From Quercus robur (Eukaryota; Streptophyta; Magnoliopsida; Fagales; Fagaceae), in contig NC_065537.1 of NCBI RefSeq assembly GCF_932294415.1, positions 62,696,290 through 62,760,289 on the forward strand: a stretch of DNA of 64,000 nt. Reading direction: 5' to 3'. A program made the translations under genes and the position numbers. Numbering within the stretch: position 1 is the first letter of the stretch; the number at the start of each line of letters is the position of its first letter. The notes under the pieces were generated by a model, which saw only the letters and a program-made list of their open reading frames with translations, searched no databases and was not told the origin of the DNA. Below, piece after piece: positions 37,544 through 49,246 of this stretch.

Positions 37544-38520
37544 TGTTGACCCCTTGTGATAAATTAACCAATTAATTTAGTCAATAAGAATTAATTAGAT
37601 TCAATTACATGTAATAAGCGTGGTAGAACAAACAAATCACCAACTAAGTTAAATGCAGCGGAAAATAAATTTGATATAGGTGATTTGTTTATGAATGGGG
37701 AAAACCATCGAGGCAAAACTCCACCGAGTGAATTTAAGGTCACCACTCCTGAGAATTTACTATTATCAAAACAAACGGTTACAAGTAAAAGAATCTCAGT
37801 ACCTTATACCAACTTACAGTTGAACCCTTACCCCAATACTCAATTGGACTTATTTTGTAGTGACAATCTCTCATTTTCAATGCAAAGCTCTTAGTTCGTG
37901 ACTAACCAATCAATGTACGGATTCAAGTACGTGACTAACACACCAACTTGAGAAGGATGATGGCTGCAAAGTTCTTCAGTTCATCCACATGATGAAGATC
38001 AAGAAACTTCTTGATTACAAAACCTTATAGCGTACAAATGCAACAACTTCTTCAAGAGAAAGATGAACTAGGGCATATGTCTCCGGTCTTAATATGCTTG
38101 CAACAACAAGTGCAACAACCTTTTCGTCTACTTGCATCAAGTGAGATGGCTCTTAAAATAATCTTTATATATGTTTGGGGTTGTGAAAAAAGAAAACCTA
38201 AACACATACACATGGATATGCGTGAAATTAGATTTGAAAAAACTGATTTTCGTAATTCTTGATAGATACAGCTGTCGAGCTTATCTGTTGAGTATTACAT
38301 TTTAAATCTCGATAGATACATCTGTCGAACTATCTGTCGAGTTTTAAAATACAGCACTTCTTCACTTGATTCTTAAACAGATTTGCATGACTTCAATACT
38401 TGAATTTGAACTCGAACTCTTGTTTTTGAAGTATTAAACACATCCTAGATTTATCCAATTACAAGTAAAATGCGTTTTGTCAAAAGATTAGCTAATTCTA
38501 AATAACATATATTCTTAACA
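37544..38520. mobile_element. LTR-like retrotransposon remnant
   Basis: It runs from TGTTGACC to TTCTTAACA, with LTR-like composition and a repeated GATAGATACA(G/T)CTGTCGA motif near 38262 and 38311. I recall similar LTRs in Fagaceae. No 5-bp target duplication is evident (GAATG against TGATC), so the borders are uncertain. The open frames inside it are not supported as genes. Confidence 0.42.
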
Positions 38521-38550
38521 TGATCTACATATGTCCTAATAGATACCATT

Positions 38551-38980
38551 AATTCCTATTAGAAAATAGAAATGACTATATATATATGTCGAATTCTGAT
38601 TTTCGTAGTCATTAGATTACGTGAATTAATTTACATGTGACAAGTCATGTTCTAGAAGTTCAGTTGTAGAGACTTGTTGTAGTCACAGAAGTGTTAGGAC
38701 TTGGGAGTCACGAGTGGCTCATATCTCGCCAGCAATGTATAAAGAGTCATAAATTCTTTGGTCATAAATTCCTATTAGAAAATAGAAATGACTATATATA
38801 TGTCGAATTCTGATTTTCGTAGTCATTAGATTACGTGAATTAATTTACATGTGACAAGTCATGTTCTAGTAGTTCAGTTGTAGAGACTTGTTGTAGTCAC
38901 AGAAGTGTTAGGACTTGGGAGTCACGAGTGGCTCATATCTCGCCAGCAATGTATAAAGAGTCATAAATTCTTTGGTCATA
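38551..38980. repeat. Near-identical 216/214-bp tandem duplication
   Basis: Units 38551-38766 and 38767-38980 differ by one substitution (TCTAGAAG against TCTAGTAG) and by one TA repeat. Such identity, in a region where the other duplicates are clearly diverged, points to a recent event. No coding content. Confidence 0.88.
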
Positions 38981-39185
38981 AAATGGAGATGTCAAAACGT
39001 ATTTCCACGTTTTTAACTACTAGTCAAAGTTTTAACTTTTAAGTTTTAAAATGGTTGAAAACGTTTATAATGCTATCAAAGTTTAATAATTCCATCTTAA
39101 TTAAATTCATCTCATTTGAAATAATGAAATCCATTCATTAATATGAATTACCAGAAGTTGAGTCAAATAAATAATTAAGAGTCTA

Positions 39186-39951
39186 CAGTAGTGGTTCTAG
39201 GAATTTTTCCCAAGGTGTTCCTTAAGAATTTCTAAGTCAAAAACTTAAAGTCAACATGAATTCGTTTAGAAGATGAAGCTGAATTTTGCACAAAAGATGA
39301 ATTTTGGGTACGTGGTTTTCTTATCAAATACTTGTCCATATTTCTAGCAAAATAATAAATAATAAACTATAAGTTCATTTGAAATATTAATAAAATTATT
39401 AATTATTGTTGTTTAGTTGTTTCATTAATTTGTTTGTCTTTTATAAACTACTATAATTTGTTATATTGTTGTTTCATTAATTATAAAATTATTAATTGTT
39501 GTTTAGCCTAATATAGTAACATAATTTAATTTGTTTGTCTTTTATAATGTATTGGTTAATGAAATTATTAATTATTGTTTATTAGTTGCTTTCTCCAATT
39601 AATTATTGGTTAATTAAATGATTGTTTATTAGTTGCACTGCTACACTAGCACATAGCCACACACCCATGTGCATTTACCCCGGCCTCATGCCCCCATCCA
39701 CCCCCCAATTCAACAGACAAGCCCCAATGCCCCATGGCCCCCAATCACAAGACTAGAGCCAATCAAATAAAGCCAATTAATTGTATCTCACCAAAAACAC
39801 AACACCAATACTAAAAGACAATTAATTTATCTCACCAACACCAATACCAACGGATAACTCCAAAAATAGGGAAAATATTAATAAAAATTTATAAAGTAAA
39901 CTAAGCAAAAGGCAAAACAACAGACAAATGACAATCATAGTTCAAAGTCTT

Positions 39952-39982
<31 letters not shown>

Positions 39983-40538
39983 CATCGGTGTACAACTCTT
40001 CAAACTCCTCCTCTTATAGATCAAAGAAAGGAGTGACTCTGTGGACCACCGTGGGGTCGAGCACTTGGTGCTTGGCCGCCCTTATCACATTCTTTCAGTT
40101 TGAATGGGAGATCGAGTTCGAGGCCCGATCTGGCGATCTCCTTCTCCGTCCATTCTGTTGGTCGTCTCAAGGGAAAAAGCGAGTGACCCAAGGCAAGGAA
40201 AGCGAACATTCCCTCATATCTAGGGCCAGCCACAACGTATCCCAATCATCCATTGTCATCCACACCAAGTACGCCGCCTCCGAAGCCGTCATCGTGTCTA
40301 AGAAGCTCCTCCGTAGCACTAGCAAGGTGGGGTGGATCGTCGGCACCACCTTCCTGATCCTGGCTATGCCACTTATCATCGAGATGAACTGCGACCAACA
40401 ACTCACCGAAATCGAGCTCCAAAATGCTAGCCTTCTCGGCACCACTCCCACTCCTAAATGAGTGTGACAGAGAGAGAGAGAGAGCCTTTTGCTTCTTTCT
40501 TTTTCAATTAGGGTTTTCGAAAAGTTTCAGACTTTTTT

Positions 40539-40583
<45 letters not shown>

Positions 40584-40629
40584 ATTTCGGTTCTGTTTGA
40601 GGCTGGATCTGATTTCAATATATTAGGTT

Positions 40630-40668
<39 letters not shown>

Positions 40669-40903
40669 TATTTTGAGAGTCCGTGGGTTACTAGGTTTGC
40701 TACCATTTGTTGGGCTTGTCGTGGGCTTGACGTTGGGCGTGCCGCTTGCTCTGTTACAAATTTTTTTTTTTTTAGGGTGTTCCTAATTTTTTTTTAAAGG
40801 GTAAACAAATAAAAAAAAATTTTAATTACTATATATAAATTTTTTTTTTTTCAATTAAGGGTGTTCTTGGGAGCACCCTGAGCATAACGTGGCGCCACCA
40901 CTG
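39186..40903. mobile_element. hAT (Tip100-like) non-autonomous element carrying a TOM22-like gene
   Basis: The 1718-bp insertion has inverted ends CAGTAGTGGTTCTAGG on the left and CAGTGGTGGCGCCACG on the reverse of the right. It is flanked by an imperfect 8-bp duplication, AGAGTCTA (39178-39185) and AGAGTTTG (40904-40911). The right copy is intact MITE sequence, so the element landed in the first bases of the MITE. Subterminal GGTGTTCCTTAAG and AAGGGTGTTC also mirror each other. There is no transposase frame; the only recognisable coding content is the TOM22-like sequence. Confidence 0.65.
39928..40461 (+). pseudogene. TOM9-2/TOM22-like mitochondrial import receptor sequence captured in a hAT element
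   Basis: An open frame of 177 residues starts at an ATG at 39928. Its last 99 residues, from about 40162, match plant TOM22 (TOM9-2), a tail-anchored outer-membrane subunit of the TOM protein-import complex: SEHSLISRASHNVSQSSI, SKKLLRST, the membrane helix WIVGTTFLILAMPLIIEM, then ELQNASLLGTTPTPK and stop. This length equals a whole plant TOM22 as I recall it. No Met lies at or near the expected start; the only upstream ATG adds 78 residues, including RERERERER from a GA microsatellite. The gene lies inside the hAT-like element. Captured and probably non-functional, though the tail region is fully open; translation as a long fusion cannot be excluded. Confidence 0.72.
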
Positions 40904-41132
40904 AGAGTTTGTTTGGCAAAGATTATTTTTGCCAACTTATTTTACTATTCAGCTTATTTTTGCTATTATTCATGAGTTCCACTGTACTTTTTGGTATTAT
41001 TTATGGATCCCATTGTATTATTTCAGCTAACTTTTACTTTTATCTATAGTACTTTCAACAAAAAGTTTTCAGTTTCAGCAAAATAAACAAATCCCAAACA
41101 AACCCTAAATATCATAAATGGTGATATAGAAA

Positions 41133-41133
41133 T

Positions 41134-41178
<45 letters not shown>
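41133..41178. repeat. Compound (CA)n(TA)n microsatellite
   Basis: About ten CA units run directly into about twelve TA units, followed by a T-rich tract. It lies in copy C where copy D has a SINE, so the two copies differ here. Confidence 0.85.
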
Positions 41179-41187
<9 letters not shown>

Positions 41188-42074
41188 TCCTTTTTAACAA
41201 AGGTTTTTTAAGAGCTAGAGAAAGATAGGTACATATTTACCTTTGTTAAAGAGAGTATAGGATTTTTGGCTCTTTGTTGTTTTTCCCCAGAGTGGACTAA
41301 CAAAATACCAAAGTTTTTTAATATAAATAAAATTGTTAGGAATAAAGGTATTTTAGTAAGGATAAAGTTTGGTTACAAATTTAGTTAAATTGGCTACAAC
41401 TCCCATTAAAAAAAATTAACATAGTTATGTATTTTGAAAATTTAATTGTTGGATTACATATTCTTTATGTTCTTAACACGCATATCAATTGGATGTTATT
41501 TACTATTTGCTTCATAAATTTATTTTTTATACATATTTTTAAACTACAAAAGTTGAAATTTAAACATTTGATTGATAATATAACTATTAATCTTTGGTTT
41601 TCTTGAAAATTTGCAAGCATGAATGATATATGAAAAAAATGTTATCCAATTGTGGATTTCTCAAAATTTACATCCAATAAAAAGATATTAAGTAAAGTTG
41701 TAACCATTGGCTTGTCTTTTTATAGCAATGTAAATTCATAATCAACTAGGAATAGGATTCATATATGCCTAAGGTAAAATTTAAATATTTCCCAAACCTT
41801 AATGGCTTCAAAAATTGGAAGTCAATTTCATTTAAAAAGTTCCAAACTTTTACTACTAGAATCAGGTTGGACCGAAAAGCCCGTTAAACCCGTTCTATTA
41901 TCATTCATTAAAGACCGTGATTCTCAATTAATGTTTAGCATATACAATTCATTAAAAGAGACCCGACCATGCAATTGAGGTAGAATGTTTTTTAGTTTAA
42001 CTTTGCATACCCCAAGAGAGATCACATTAGGTAAGAGAGATGTAATTAGGGCAAGGTACAAGGCTCTTGGTGTT

Positions 42075-42696
42075 TGTGGTGGTCCCTTCCCAATAATCTT
42101 GGACTTTTGGGCCTAAACCCCCAATTTATTTGTATTTTGGGTTGAGCTTATTCCACAATGGGAGATCCAAGAAGTGTTTCTTCAGATCACTAATGGAAAT
42201 TGAAAGTTACTCTAGCACCTAACTCTTTGGTTTCTAGCTCAGCCGAGGTGGATACTAGGCAATCGAGCTTCTACCTTGAAATTCGAGTAGGCTTTCCTTC
42301 TTCCAAAGATATGCTTTTCCTCACTACTCTCGTGTTTCTCTCTTCCCAAAATTTTCCAACCCTTGATTCTTACCTCTCCTCTCCTATTTATATCCCCCCC
42401 TTAATGGGGTTATCATGATGAGGAGATCTCCTCATGTTAGTGGGTCCCTCCGTATCATATTATTGACCAAAGGGGACCCACCTCCTACTATTGATATGAC
42501 TTCCTAGTAACTTGTGCCTAATGTCGATTATTGCTCAGCGGGCAGATTCACCCCAAGACATTATCTCTTGTTCATGGCATATCTTGGGTTTGTTCGAATG
42601 TTCGGCCAAGCCCATCTCAGCTTAGCTAAGTGGGCCAAGAACATTCAATGAGTGGGCCTGCAATTTGGGGCTGGGCTGCTATTCTTGGTCCGTGCA
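42075..42696. mobile_element. Solo LTR in duplicated copy C
   Basis: The 622-bp block begins TGTGGTGGTCCC and ends GTCCGTGCA. The flanks GTGTT (42070-42074) and ATGTT (42697-42701) differ by one base. Copy D at about 50785 shows the uninterrupted GGTGTTTATTTAGTATATA, which confirms the insertion. It contains an LTR-like TATA region (CCTATTTATATCC) near 42390. Confidence 0.72.
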
Positions 42697-42866
42697 ATGT
42701 TTATTTAGTATATAAAGTTATGATGCTTCTCATGATAAATTGTGTTATTTAGATGTGCTGCATATCTTATCATATACTATATAATTTTGCTTAAAACCCC
42801 ACTCTACTACTACAAAAGTTAGTCCCTTTTGTAGTGCTACTTTGAGTTAAATAATGTGTTTGAGCT

Positions 42867-42867
<1 letters not shown>

Positions 42868-42929
<62 letters not shown>

Positions 42930-42946
42930 TGTGTGTGTGTGTGTGT
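42868..42946. repeat. Long compound (GA)n(GT)n microsatellite
   Basis: About 29 GA units (42868-42926) are followed by about ten GT units. Likely highly polymorphic. Confidence 0.9.
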
Positions 42947-42996
42947 TTAACATTTAGTTTTTTTCTAAAAAATAATATACTATATACTAAAAGTTA

Positions 42997-43235
42997 GGCT
43001 TAGAAACCGCACTAAGTGGCTTTACCAAAATACAACAATATTTTGGATAAAAGTATTTTTTAGATAGAGACAACAACATCTTTGTTCTTATCAATTTCTT
43101 TAAATAAAAATCAGGCTTAGAAACTATGATTGTGTTAAGTGGCTTCACCAAATTATAGCAATATTTTGGATAAAAATATTTTTTAGATAGAAACAACATA
43201 TTTGTTCTTATCAATTTCTTTATATAAAGTAATAA
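42997..43235. repeat. Imperfect tandem duplication, period 117 bp
   Basis: Unit 1 starts at 42997 and unit 2 at 43114, both with GGCTTAGAAAC. They share AATATTTTGGATAAAA, TATTTTTTAGATAGA and TTTGTTCTTATCAATTTCTT. No coding sequence. Confidence 0.8.
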
Positions 43236-43240
43236 TAAGT

Positions 43241-43423
43241 ATTTTATCAAAATATGCAAAATGCATCTAAGTTTCAATTGATAGAATAACAAAATATTTC
43301 CACGTTTTTAACTACTTGTCAAAGTTTTAACGTTTAAAATGGTAATCACAGGGTTGAAAACGTTTATAATGCTATCAAAGTTTAGTAATTCCATCTTTAA
43401 CTCATCTCATTTGAATAGTCAAA
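43241..43423. repeat. 183-bp repeat unit, left of the LINE
   Basis: It matches 49333-49515, right of the LINE, and more loosely about 38990-39178. Its last 11 bases, GAATAGTCAAA, are the left target duplication of the LINE, so the LINE entered a pre-existing tandem pair. Confidence 0.85.
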
Positions 43424-43799
43424 GGAGTTTGTGCTTAATGACGAGAGATGTTTAGTGCTTTTCTCCCTTAGGAAAAAGTATTAGTTAAAAACTTCATTAG
43501 AACAATTATTTTTTTTTTTTTTTTTTGATATCGTTAGAGAACCATTAAGTATTGAGCGTTGAAAAATGTTGGAGTTGATTGGATCCGGTGCATTAGTGCT
43601 GGTTGATTGGAATGTTTCTTTGATCTAATGGTTTTCAGGTCTCCAACACCTGCTAACATTAGACTGTAGAATGTTCTTGTGAGTGTTTTTGTTTGAATCC
43701 TTGAAGTAACTAGTTTACTATCAAGGCTTGTAGGGCTTTGTTTCTTGGGGTTCTGGGAAACAGTGAGTGCTTTGAGTGTTTGCTCGAACAGTTTTCTCT

Positions 43800-45089
43800 A
43801 TGGAGGATATCATGAATGGATGGAAAAAACTATCCCTCTTAGACAGAGAAGGGAATGAATTCAAATTTCAGGCGCAACATAAATCCCAAGAGTTCTCGAT
43901 TGTGGCGAAGTTCTTCACACCTAGAGCTCTAAATGTGGAAGCAGTAACACGTACCTTTAACCCTATCTGGAGATCAAAGAATGGGTTTCAGATCCAAAAT
44001 CTTGGTGACCATTGATTATTGTTCATTTTTGAAAATAAATCAGATGTGGAAAGGGTCTTACGCAATGAACCTTGGAGCTTTGACAAGCATGTTATTGTAC
44101 TCCAATACTTTAACAAAACCCTCCCGTTACGTGATGTGGTGTTTAAGGAGACCGTTTTTTGGGTTCAAGTGCATGACATACCGATCACATACATGAACCA
44201 AGCTATGGCTGAAGCTTTGTGTGCATCGATTGGAGAGGTGATTCATGTGCCGGGGAACTCTACCTTGGGCGGACAAGGTTTTATGCGGGTACGGGTTCGA
44301 GTGGATGTTACTCAACCCCTTTGTCGTGGGAGAGTGGTGACTTTGGAAAATGGTGAGCAGTCATGGGTAGCCTTTAAGTATGAGCGGCTGCCAATTCTTT
44401 GTTATTGGTGTGGACGTCTAGACCATACCGATAAGGACTGCGAAGAATGGATTCAGAGTAATGGCACCCTCAAGATAAAGGACAAAAGGTATGATTCTAG
44501 CATTAAAGCCTTGCCTTTCTATCCCTCAAGCAAAAATTCTGTTTGTGTGCCTGGTTATTTTGAAACACAGAAACAGAAAATCAAAGAGAGGGCGACTGTC
44601 ACGATGAAATTCAATCGGAGAGGAGAGCCGGATGTCCAGTGCCGGCAACAGGGAAAACCATAAACGGAAGGTGCGCCTAGTCCGGATGAATTTAATGCTA
44701 ACTTGAATCCAGACAAGCCGGTTTCAACGCCTATTTTTCAGAGTCAACATGAGGCCGTTAATGATGATACAATTAATCCCATTAATTCAGAGCGCACGTC
44801 CAAGGATTCTGATCTGCATGGGATTAGCCAACATGCTGATAATGTATTGGATGACACGGTGGAGTCCACTGGATGTAGTGAGGCCCGTGTTGGGCTAGGC
44901 CCAACCAGCATTGGAAACAAAAAGGACCCTCTTGTGAGACCGGGCCTGGTAAAGGAATTTTCAGCCAAATGGGTGAGGATGGCCCGGCCTAACAATCACT
45001 ACGTAGAAGTAAAAGACGCTGCACAACTGGGAAAGCGCCATGTTGAAGCTTCTTCCTCTGAACATCCAGAAGCAAAGCGTCGTTTGTAG
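43800..45089 (+). pseudogene. LINE ORF1 (DUF4283 / zinc-knuckle protein), two stop codons
   Basis: The frame starts at ATG 43800 (MEDIMNGWKKLSL) and stays in one frame to 45089, apart from TGA at 44013-44015 and TAA at 44661-44663. The first part is the nucleic-acid-binding DUF4283 type (FNPIWRSKNGFQIQNLGDH, then VERVLRNEPWSFDKH). A CCHC knuckle follows (CYWCGRLDHTDKDC, near 44400-44441), then a Ser/Asp-rich tail with a basic end (EAKRRL). ORF1 proteins of plant L1 elements bind the element RNA. Both stops are nonsense changes without frameshift. Confidence 0.88.
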
Positions 45090-45157
45090 CAGAATGAGGC
45101 TTCACAGCCACTCTCTTTCTCAATGGTGGAGGCTGCCTAGTAGCCCCGCCGACTCCA

Positions 45158-48100
45158 ATGAGTTGGCTATGTTGGAACGTGCGGGGGCTTGGGAACCAAC
45201 GCACCGTTCATGAGCTTGCATCGATAATGCGGGCGCAAGATCCTGCTGTCCTGTTCTTGGCCGAGACATGGGCAGACGATGATAGGCTTTCTAAGATTTG
45301 TGATGACTTGCATTTTGATGAGAAATGGGTAGTTCCAAGAGTGACAAGGGCTGGCGGTTTGGCCCTTTTATGGAAGAACACAATTCAGATTAATGTGGAC
45401 TCCTCTTCTCTTAATCATATTGATGTTATAGTTAACAGAGGAAGGGAGGATTCATGGAGGTTCACGGGTATTTATGGGTTTCCGGAGGCCAGCCGGAAAA
45501 GTGAGACTTGGAATTTACTGCGTAATCTCCATCGGAAATACACCCTTCCGTGGTTGTGTGCCGGTGATTTCAATGAAATCCTACTGTCACATGAAAAGCT
45601 TGGAGGGGGACTGAGAAGTGCAGCAGCAATGAGTGAGTTTAGAGAGGTTGTGGATGACTGTGGGTTCATGGACTTAGGGTGTGTGGGGAAAAAATATACT
45701 TGGAGAGGCAAGAGAGGTGATACCATGGTATTGGAGAGACTTGACCGTGCTCTTGCTACTCATTCATGGCTTGCTCAGAATCCAGCTACTAGAGTTCAAT
45801 GCATTCGGTCCTATGTTTCTGATCATTATCCCATTATTATTAATCCTGAAGGGGTTGCAGATAGACCTTGCAAACCCTTTAGGTTTGAACACATGTGGTT
45901 GAAAGAAAGTGGATGTAGTGATACCGTAAAGCCAGCATGGCTGTCTCCTTCCCCTGTTTCAAGCTCTCCGATGATGCATGAAAAAATAAAGCTTTGTGGT
46001 ATTAGGCTTATGGAGTGGAGCAAGAGATCCTTTGGCAGCGTGAGGAAGCAGTTGGAGGAAAAATCAAAACTTCTGGAAAAGGCTGAATTTGCAGTGGCAA
46101 GGGGGGCAGACTATGAACCAGTGAGATTACTAAAATTGGAGGTCAATGAATTGTTGGACAAGGAGAGCTTAATGTGGCAGCAGAGGGCTAGAGCTTTGCA
46201 TCTTAAGTGTGGTGATCAAAACACACGGTTTTTCCACAACAAAGCTTCTCAGAGATTTAGGCGCAATAGGATTGTGGGTTTATTGGATGACTCTAATTCA
46301 TGGTGTACAGATACTAAGTAGGTGGCTGATATTATAGTTGAGTTTTATTTGAGGTTGTTCACATTTGAGAGACCATCCACTGCCCAAGGTATTTTGGAAG
46401 TGATACAACCCATAGTCACTGAAGAGATGAACACCAACCTAATTAGAGATTTCACTAGACAAGAAGTTGATCTTGCTTTGAAGGAGATGGCCCCACTTAA
46501 GGCTCTAGGACCCGATAGTATGCCTCCTCTATTCTTTCAGTCTTTTTGGCCTTTGATTGGTGATGATGTCTCTAAAGCTGTCCTGGATTGTTTACAGTCA
46601 TGTTATATTCCTAAAGAGTTCAATTACACTTATGTGACTCTTATTCCTAAAGTGAAAAATCCTGAAAAAATTGCTGAGTTTAGGCCAATAAGTTTGTGTA
46701 ATGTTATTTATAAATTGATTTCAAAGGTTCTAGCAAACCGATTGAAACCTTTATTGCCTTCTATTGTGTCTGAGAATCAAAGTGCTTTTCAAGCTGGGAG
46801 GGTGATCACAGACAATATCCTCATGGCATTTGAAACTTTACATTACATGAAAACTCAGCAAACTGGTTCCACAGGTTTTATGGCTCTCAAACTCGACATG
46901 AGTAAGGCGTATGACCGAGTTGAATGGTCTTTTCTGGATTGCTTGTTGAGAAGATTGGGTTTTCATAACTGCTGGGTTGATCTTATGATGGAGTGTATTA
47001 CTACCGTCTCTTACTCTATTCTGATCAATGGGGAGCCCTCACAAACCATCTATCCTAGTAGAGGATTGCAACAAGGAGATCCTATCTCTCCTTACCCATT
47101 CCTCCTTGTTACAGAGGGTTTGCACGGCCTAATTTCCAAAGCGGCCACTTTTGGTGATATTAGAGGTATATCTATTTGCAGGAATGGTCCTCGATTAACC
47201 CACTTATTTTTTGCAGATGATAGCCTTCTTTTTTGTAGAGTTTCTTTACAGGAATGCAATCACATACAAAACCTTCTTGCTACTTATGAAGAAGCTTCTG
47301 GGCAACAACTGAATCGGGAGAAGACAAAGTTGTTCTTCAGTAAAAATACGGGCATTGAGGTCCAAGAATCTATCAAAGATTTGCTAGGGGTTCCGGAGAT
47401 TAAGCAGTATGAAAAATATTTGGGCCTACCATCCTTTGTGGGAAAGCGAAAGAAAGCAAGTTTGGCTTACATTAAAGATCGGATTTGGTCTAAGCTCCAA
47501 GGGTGGAAAGAGAAGCTCCTCTCCCAAGCTGGTAGAGAAGTCCTTCTAAAGGCAGTGATACAAGCGATCCCAGCCTACTCTATGAGTTATTTTAAACTCC
47601 CCATTTCACTTTTCCAGGAGATTGAGATCATGATTCGACAATTTTGGTGGGGACAACGTGGTACAAGAAGGCGTATTCATTGGGTAAAATGGCGCACTTT
47701 ATGTAGGCCAAAAGCTTATGGAGGTATGGGGTTTCGGGAGCTTAGAAGTTTTAATGACGCCATGCTAGCCAAGCAAGTATGGCGACTATTAAACAATCAA
47801 GACTCCCTTTTTTACAGGTTCTTTAAATCAAAATATTTCCCACATGGGTCTATTTTTTATGCTAAGGACACTAAAGGGTCTTTTGCATGGAAGAGCATTT
47901 TGAAGGGTAGAGAACTCATCAAGGGGGGATTGATGTGGAGGATTGGGGATGGTGCACAAGTGCGTATTTTTCATGATGCCTGGCTGCCTGGCTCTCAACA
48001 CGGTAAAGTGTTCTCCCCTGCCCTTGAAAGCCATGCAAATGCCTTGGTTTATAACTTAATTAACCATGAAGATAGGAGTTGGAATGTGGCTGAGATTGAT

Positions 48101-49246
48101 AGAATGTTCTTACCTAATGAGGCAGCCACCATCAAGGCCATTCCACTTAGTTTGTTTGCTCAACAGGACCTCCCTTTTTGGCCATTCTCCCGTGATGGTA
48201 GGTTCTCGGTTAAGTCTGGTTATCACCGTTTAATGGAGCTTGAGGATACAGAGCAAAATGATACGGCGCATCCTGGGACTGCATCTTTGGTTTGGAAGGC
48301 CATTTGGCGCATGAAAGTGCCAAACCGTGTAAAATCTCTTGTATGGCGAGCTGGGAGAAATGCCCTTCCTACACGGATGAACTTGGTCCGGCGAAGAGTC
48401 CTTACTGATGCGGTATGTTCGGAATGCAAGGTACAGGCAGAGGACACGCAGCATGCTCTCTGGTCCTGCCCGATCCTACAGGAGGTGTGGAAAGTGCATT
48501 TTGAAAAGCTTGTGACAGACGCAGGCTCTTGCTCCAGGTTTATTGAAGTTCTGGAACGTGCGACATCAGAAAAACCGTCATTGGACTTGTTTGCTATGAC
48601 GGTAGCGGAAATCTGGATGCGCCGAAACAGAGCTCGTATGGGAGAGCCTACTGTACCGGTCTGCCAGGTTGCTCTTAAGGCAGCTAGTTCGCTTCAAGAA
48701 TTCCAGCAGCTTCGCCCCGCTCATGCTGTGATACCAAGAACAGCCCGTGCAGTAAAATGGAGGCCTCCCTCTGCGCCATGTGTGAAGGCGAACTTCGATG
48801 GTGCTATCTTCTCCCAAGATGGACTAGCTGGTACTGGCGTGATAATCCGAAATGAGCAAGGATTGGTTATGGCTGCTTTGTCACAACAAATTCCATCACC
48901 TGCTTCGGTGGAGATGGTGGAGGTGTTAGCGGCTCGTCAAGCTCTGGTTTTTGCTAAGGAACTTGGGTTTGACAAGATAATCTTGGAGGGTGACTCTGAG
49001 ACGGTTATCAAGGCTATTTTAGGTGACTATATGGACTGCTCTTATATGGGTCATGTACTGCAGGATATTAAGTTGTTGTTTTCTAGTTTTTCTTTTATTT
49101 CAGTCAAGCATATTCATAGGGAAGGGAATTGTGTTGCCCACAAAGTTGCTAGACGGGCTATTAGAGATCCTTTTCTTGTATGGATGGAGGATGTTCCTCC
49201 AGATATTTTTTATGTTTATCAACTTGATCTTTTAAGGATGCATTAA
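45158..49246 (+). pseudogene. LINE ORF2 (endonuclease, reverse transcriptase, RNase H), one stop codon
   Basis: The ATG at 45158 (MSWLCWNVRGLG) opens an apurinic-type endonuclease with NVRGLG, AETW, GIYGFP, CAGDFNE, LDRALA and SDHYPI motifs. A single TAG at 46319-46321 splits the frame, which then continues to 49246. The reverse transcriptase shows KALGPDSMPPLFF, FRPISLCNVIYK, LKLDMSKAYDRVEW, GLQQGDPISPYPFLL and the catalytic FADD (near 47212). A zinc-binding RT-associated domain (about 48280-48500) precedes an RNase H with NFDGAIF, EMVEVLAARQAL, LEGDSETVI and HIHREGN. The total is 1363 codons with stop. Only the one TAG prevents a full product. Confidence 0.93.

Larger units (their letters stand above)
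39179..41105. mobile_element. PIF/Harbinger-type MITE interrupted by a hAT-like element
   Basis: The original MITE of about 200 bp is split: a few bases at 39179-39185 and the rest at 40904-41105. Its ends are GAGTTTGTTTGG and, on the reverse strand, GGGTTTGTTTGG. TAA flanks both sides (39176-39178 and 41106-41108). Copy D shows the empty site at 49561-49572, with a single TAA (ATAATTAAATATC). A 3-bp TAA duplication is the PIF/Harbinger signature. Confidence 0.75.
38990..42760. repeat. Older duplicated block, copy C
   Basis: Collinear with 43241-50830 (copy D): TATTTCCACGTTTTTAACTA, AAACGTTTATAATGCTATCA, then ATATCATAAATGGTG, GAAAGATAGGTACA, AAAGAGACC(C/A)GACCATGC and GTACAAGGCTCTTGGTGTTT in the same order. 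Copy C carries the MITE/hAT nest and a solo LTR, copy D the LINE and a SINE. Each copy shows empty sites for the other's insertions. Confidence 0.75.

Noticed and set aside
37685-38262. Two open frames near 37.7 and 38.0 kb
   Set aside because: They fall in an LTR-like remnant and have no recognisable domain.
40021-40451. Minus-strand frames opposite the TOM22-like sequence
   Set aside because: Antisense shadows; the plus strand gives the clear TOM22 match.
40629-40660. Poly-T run read as a retrocopy tail of the TOM22-like gene
   Set aside because: It is on the wrong strand and side for a poly-A tail of that gene, and the hAT-like termini explain the insertion better.
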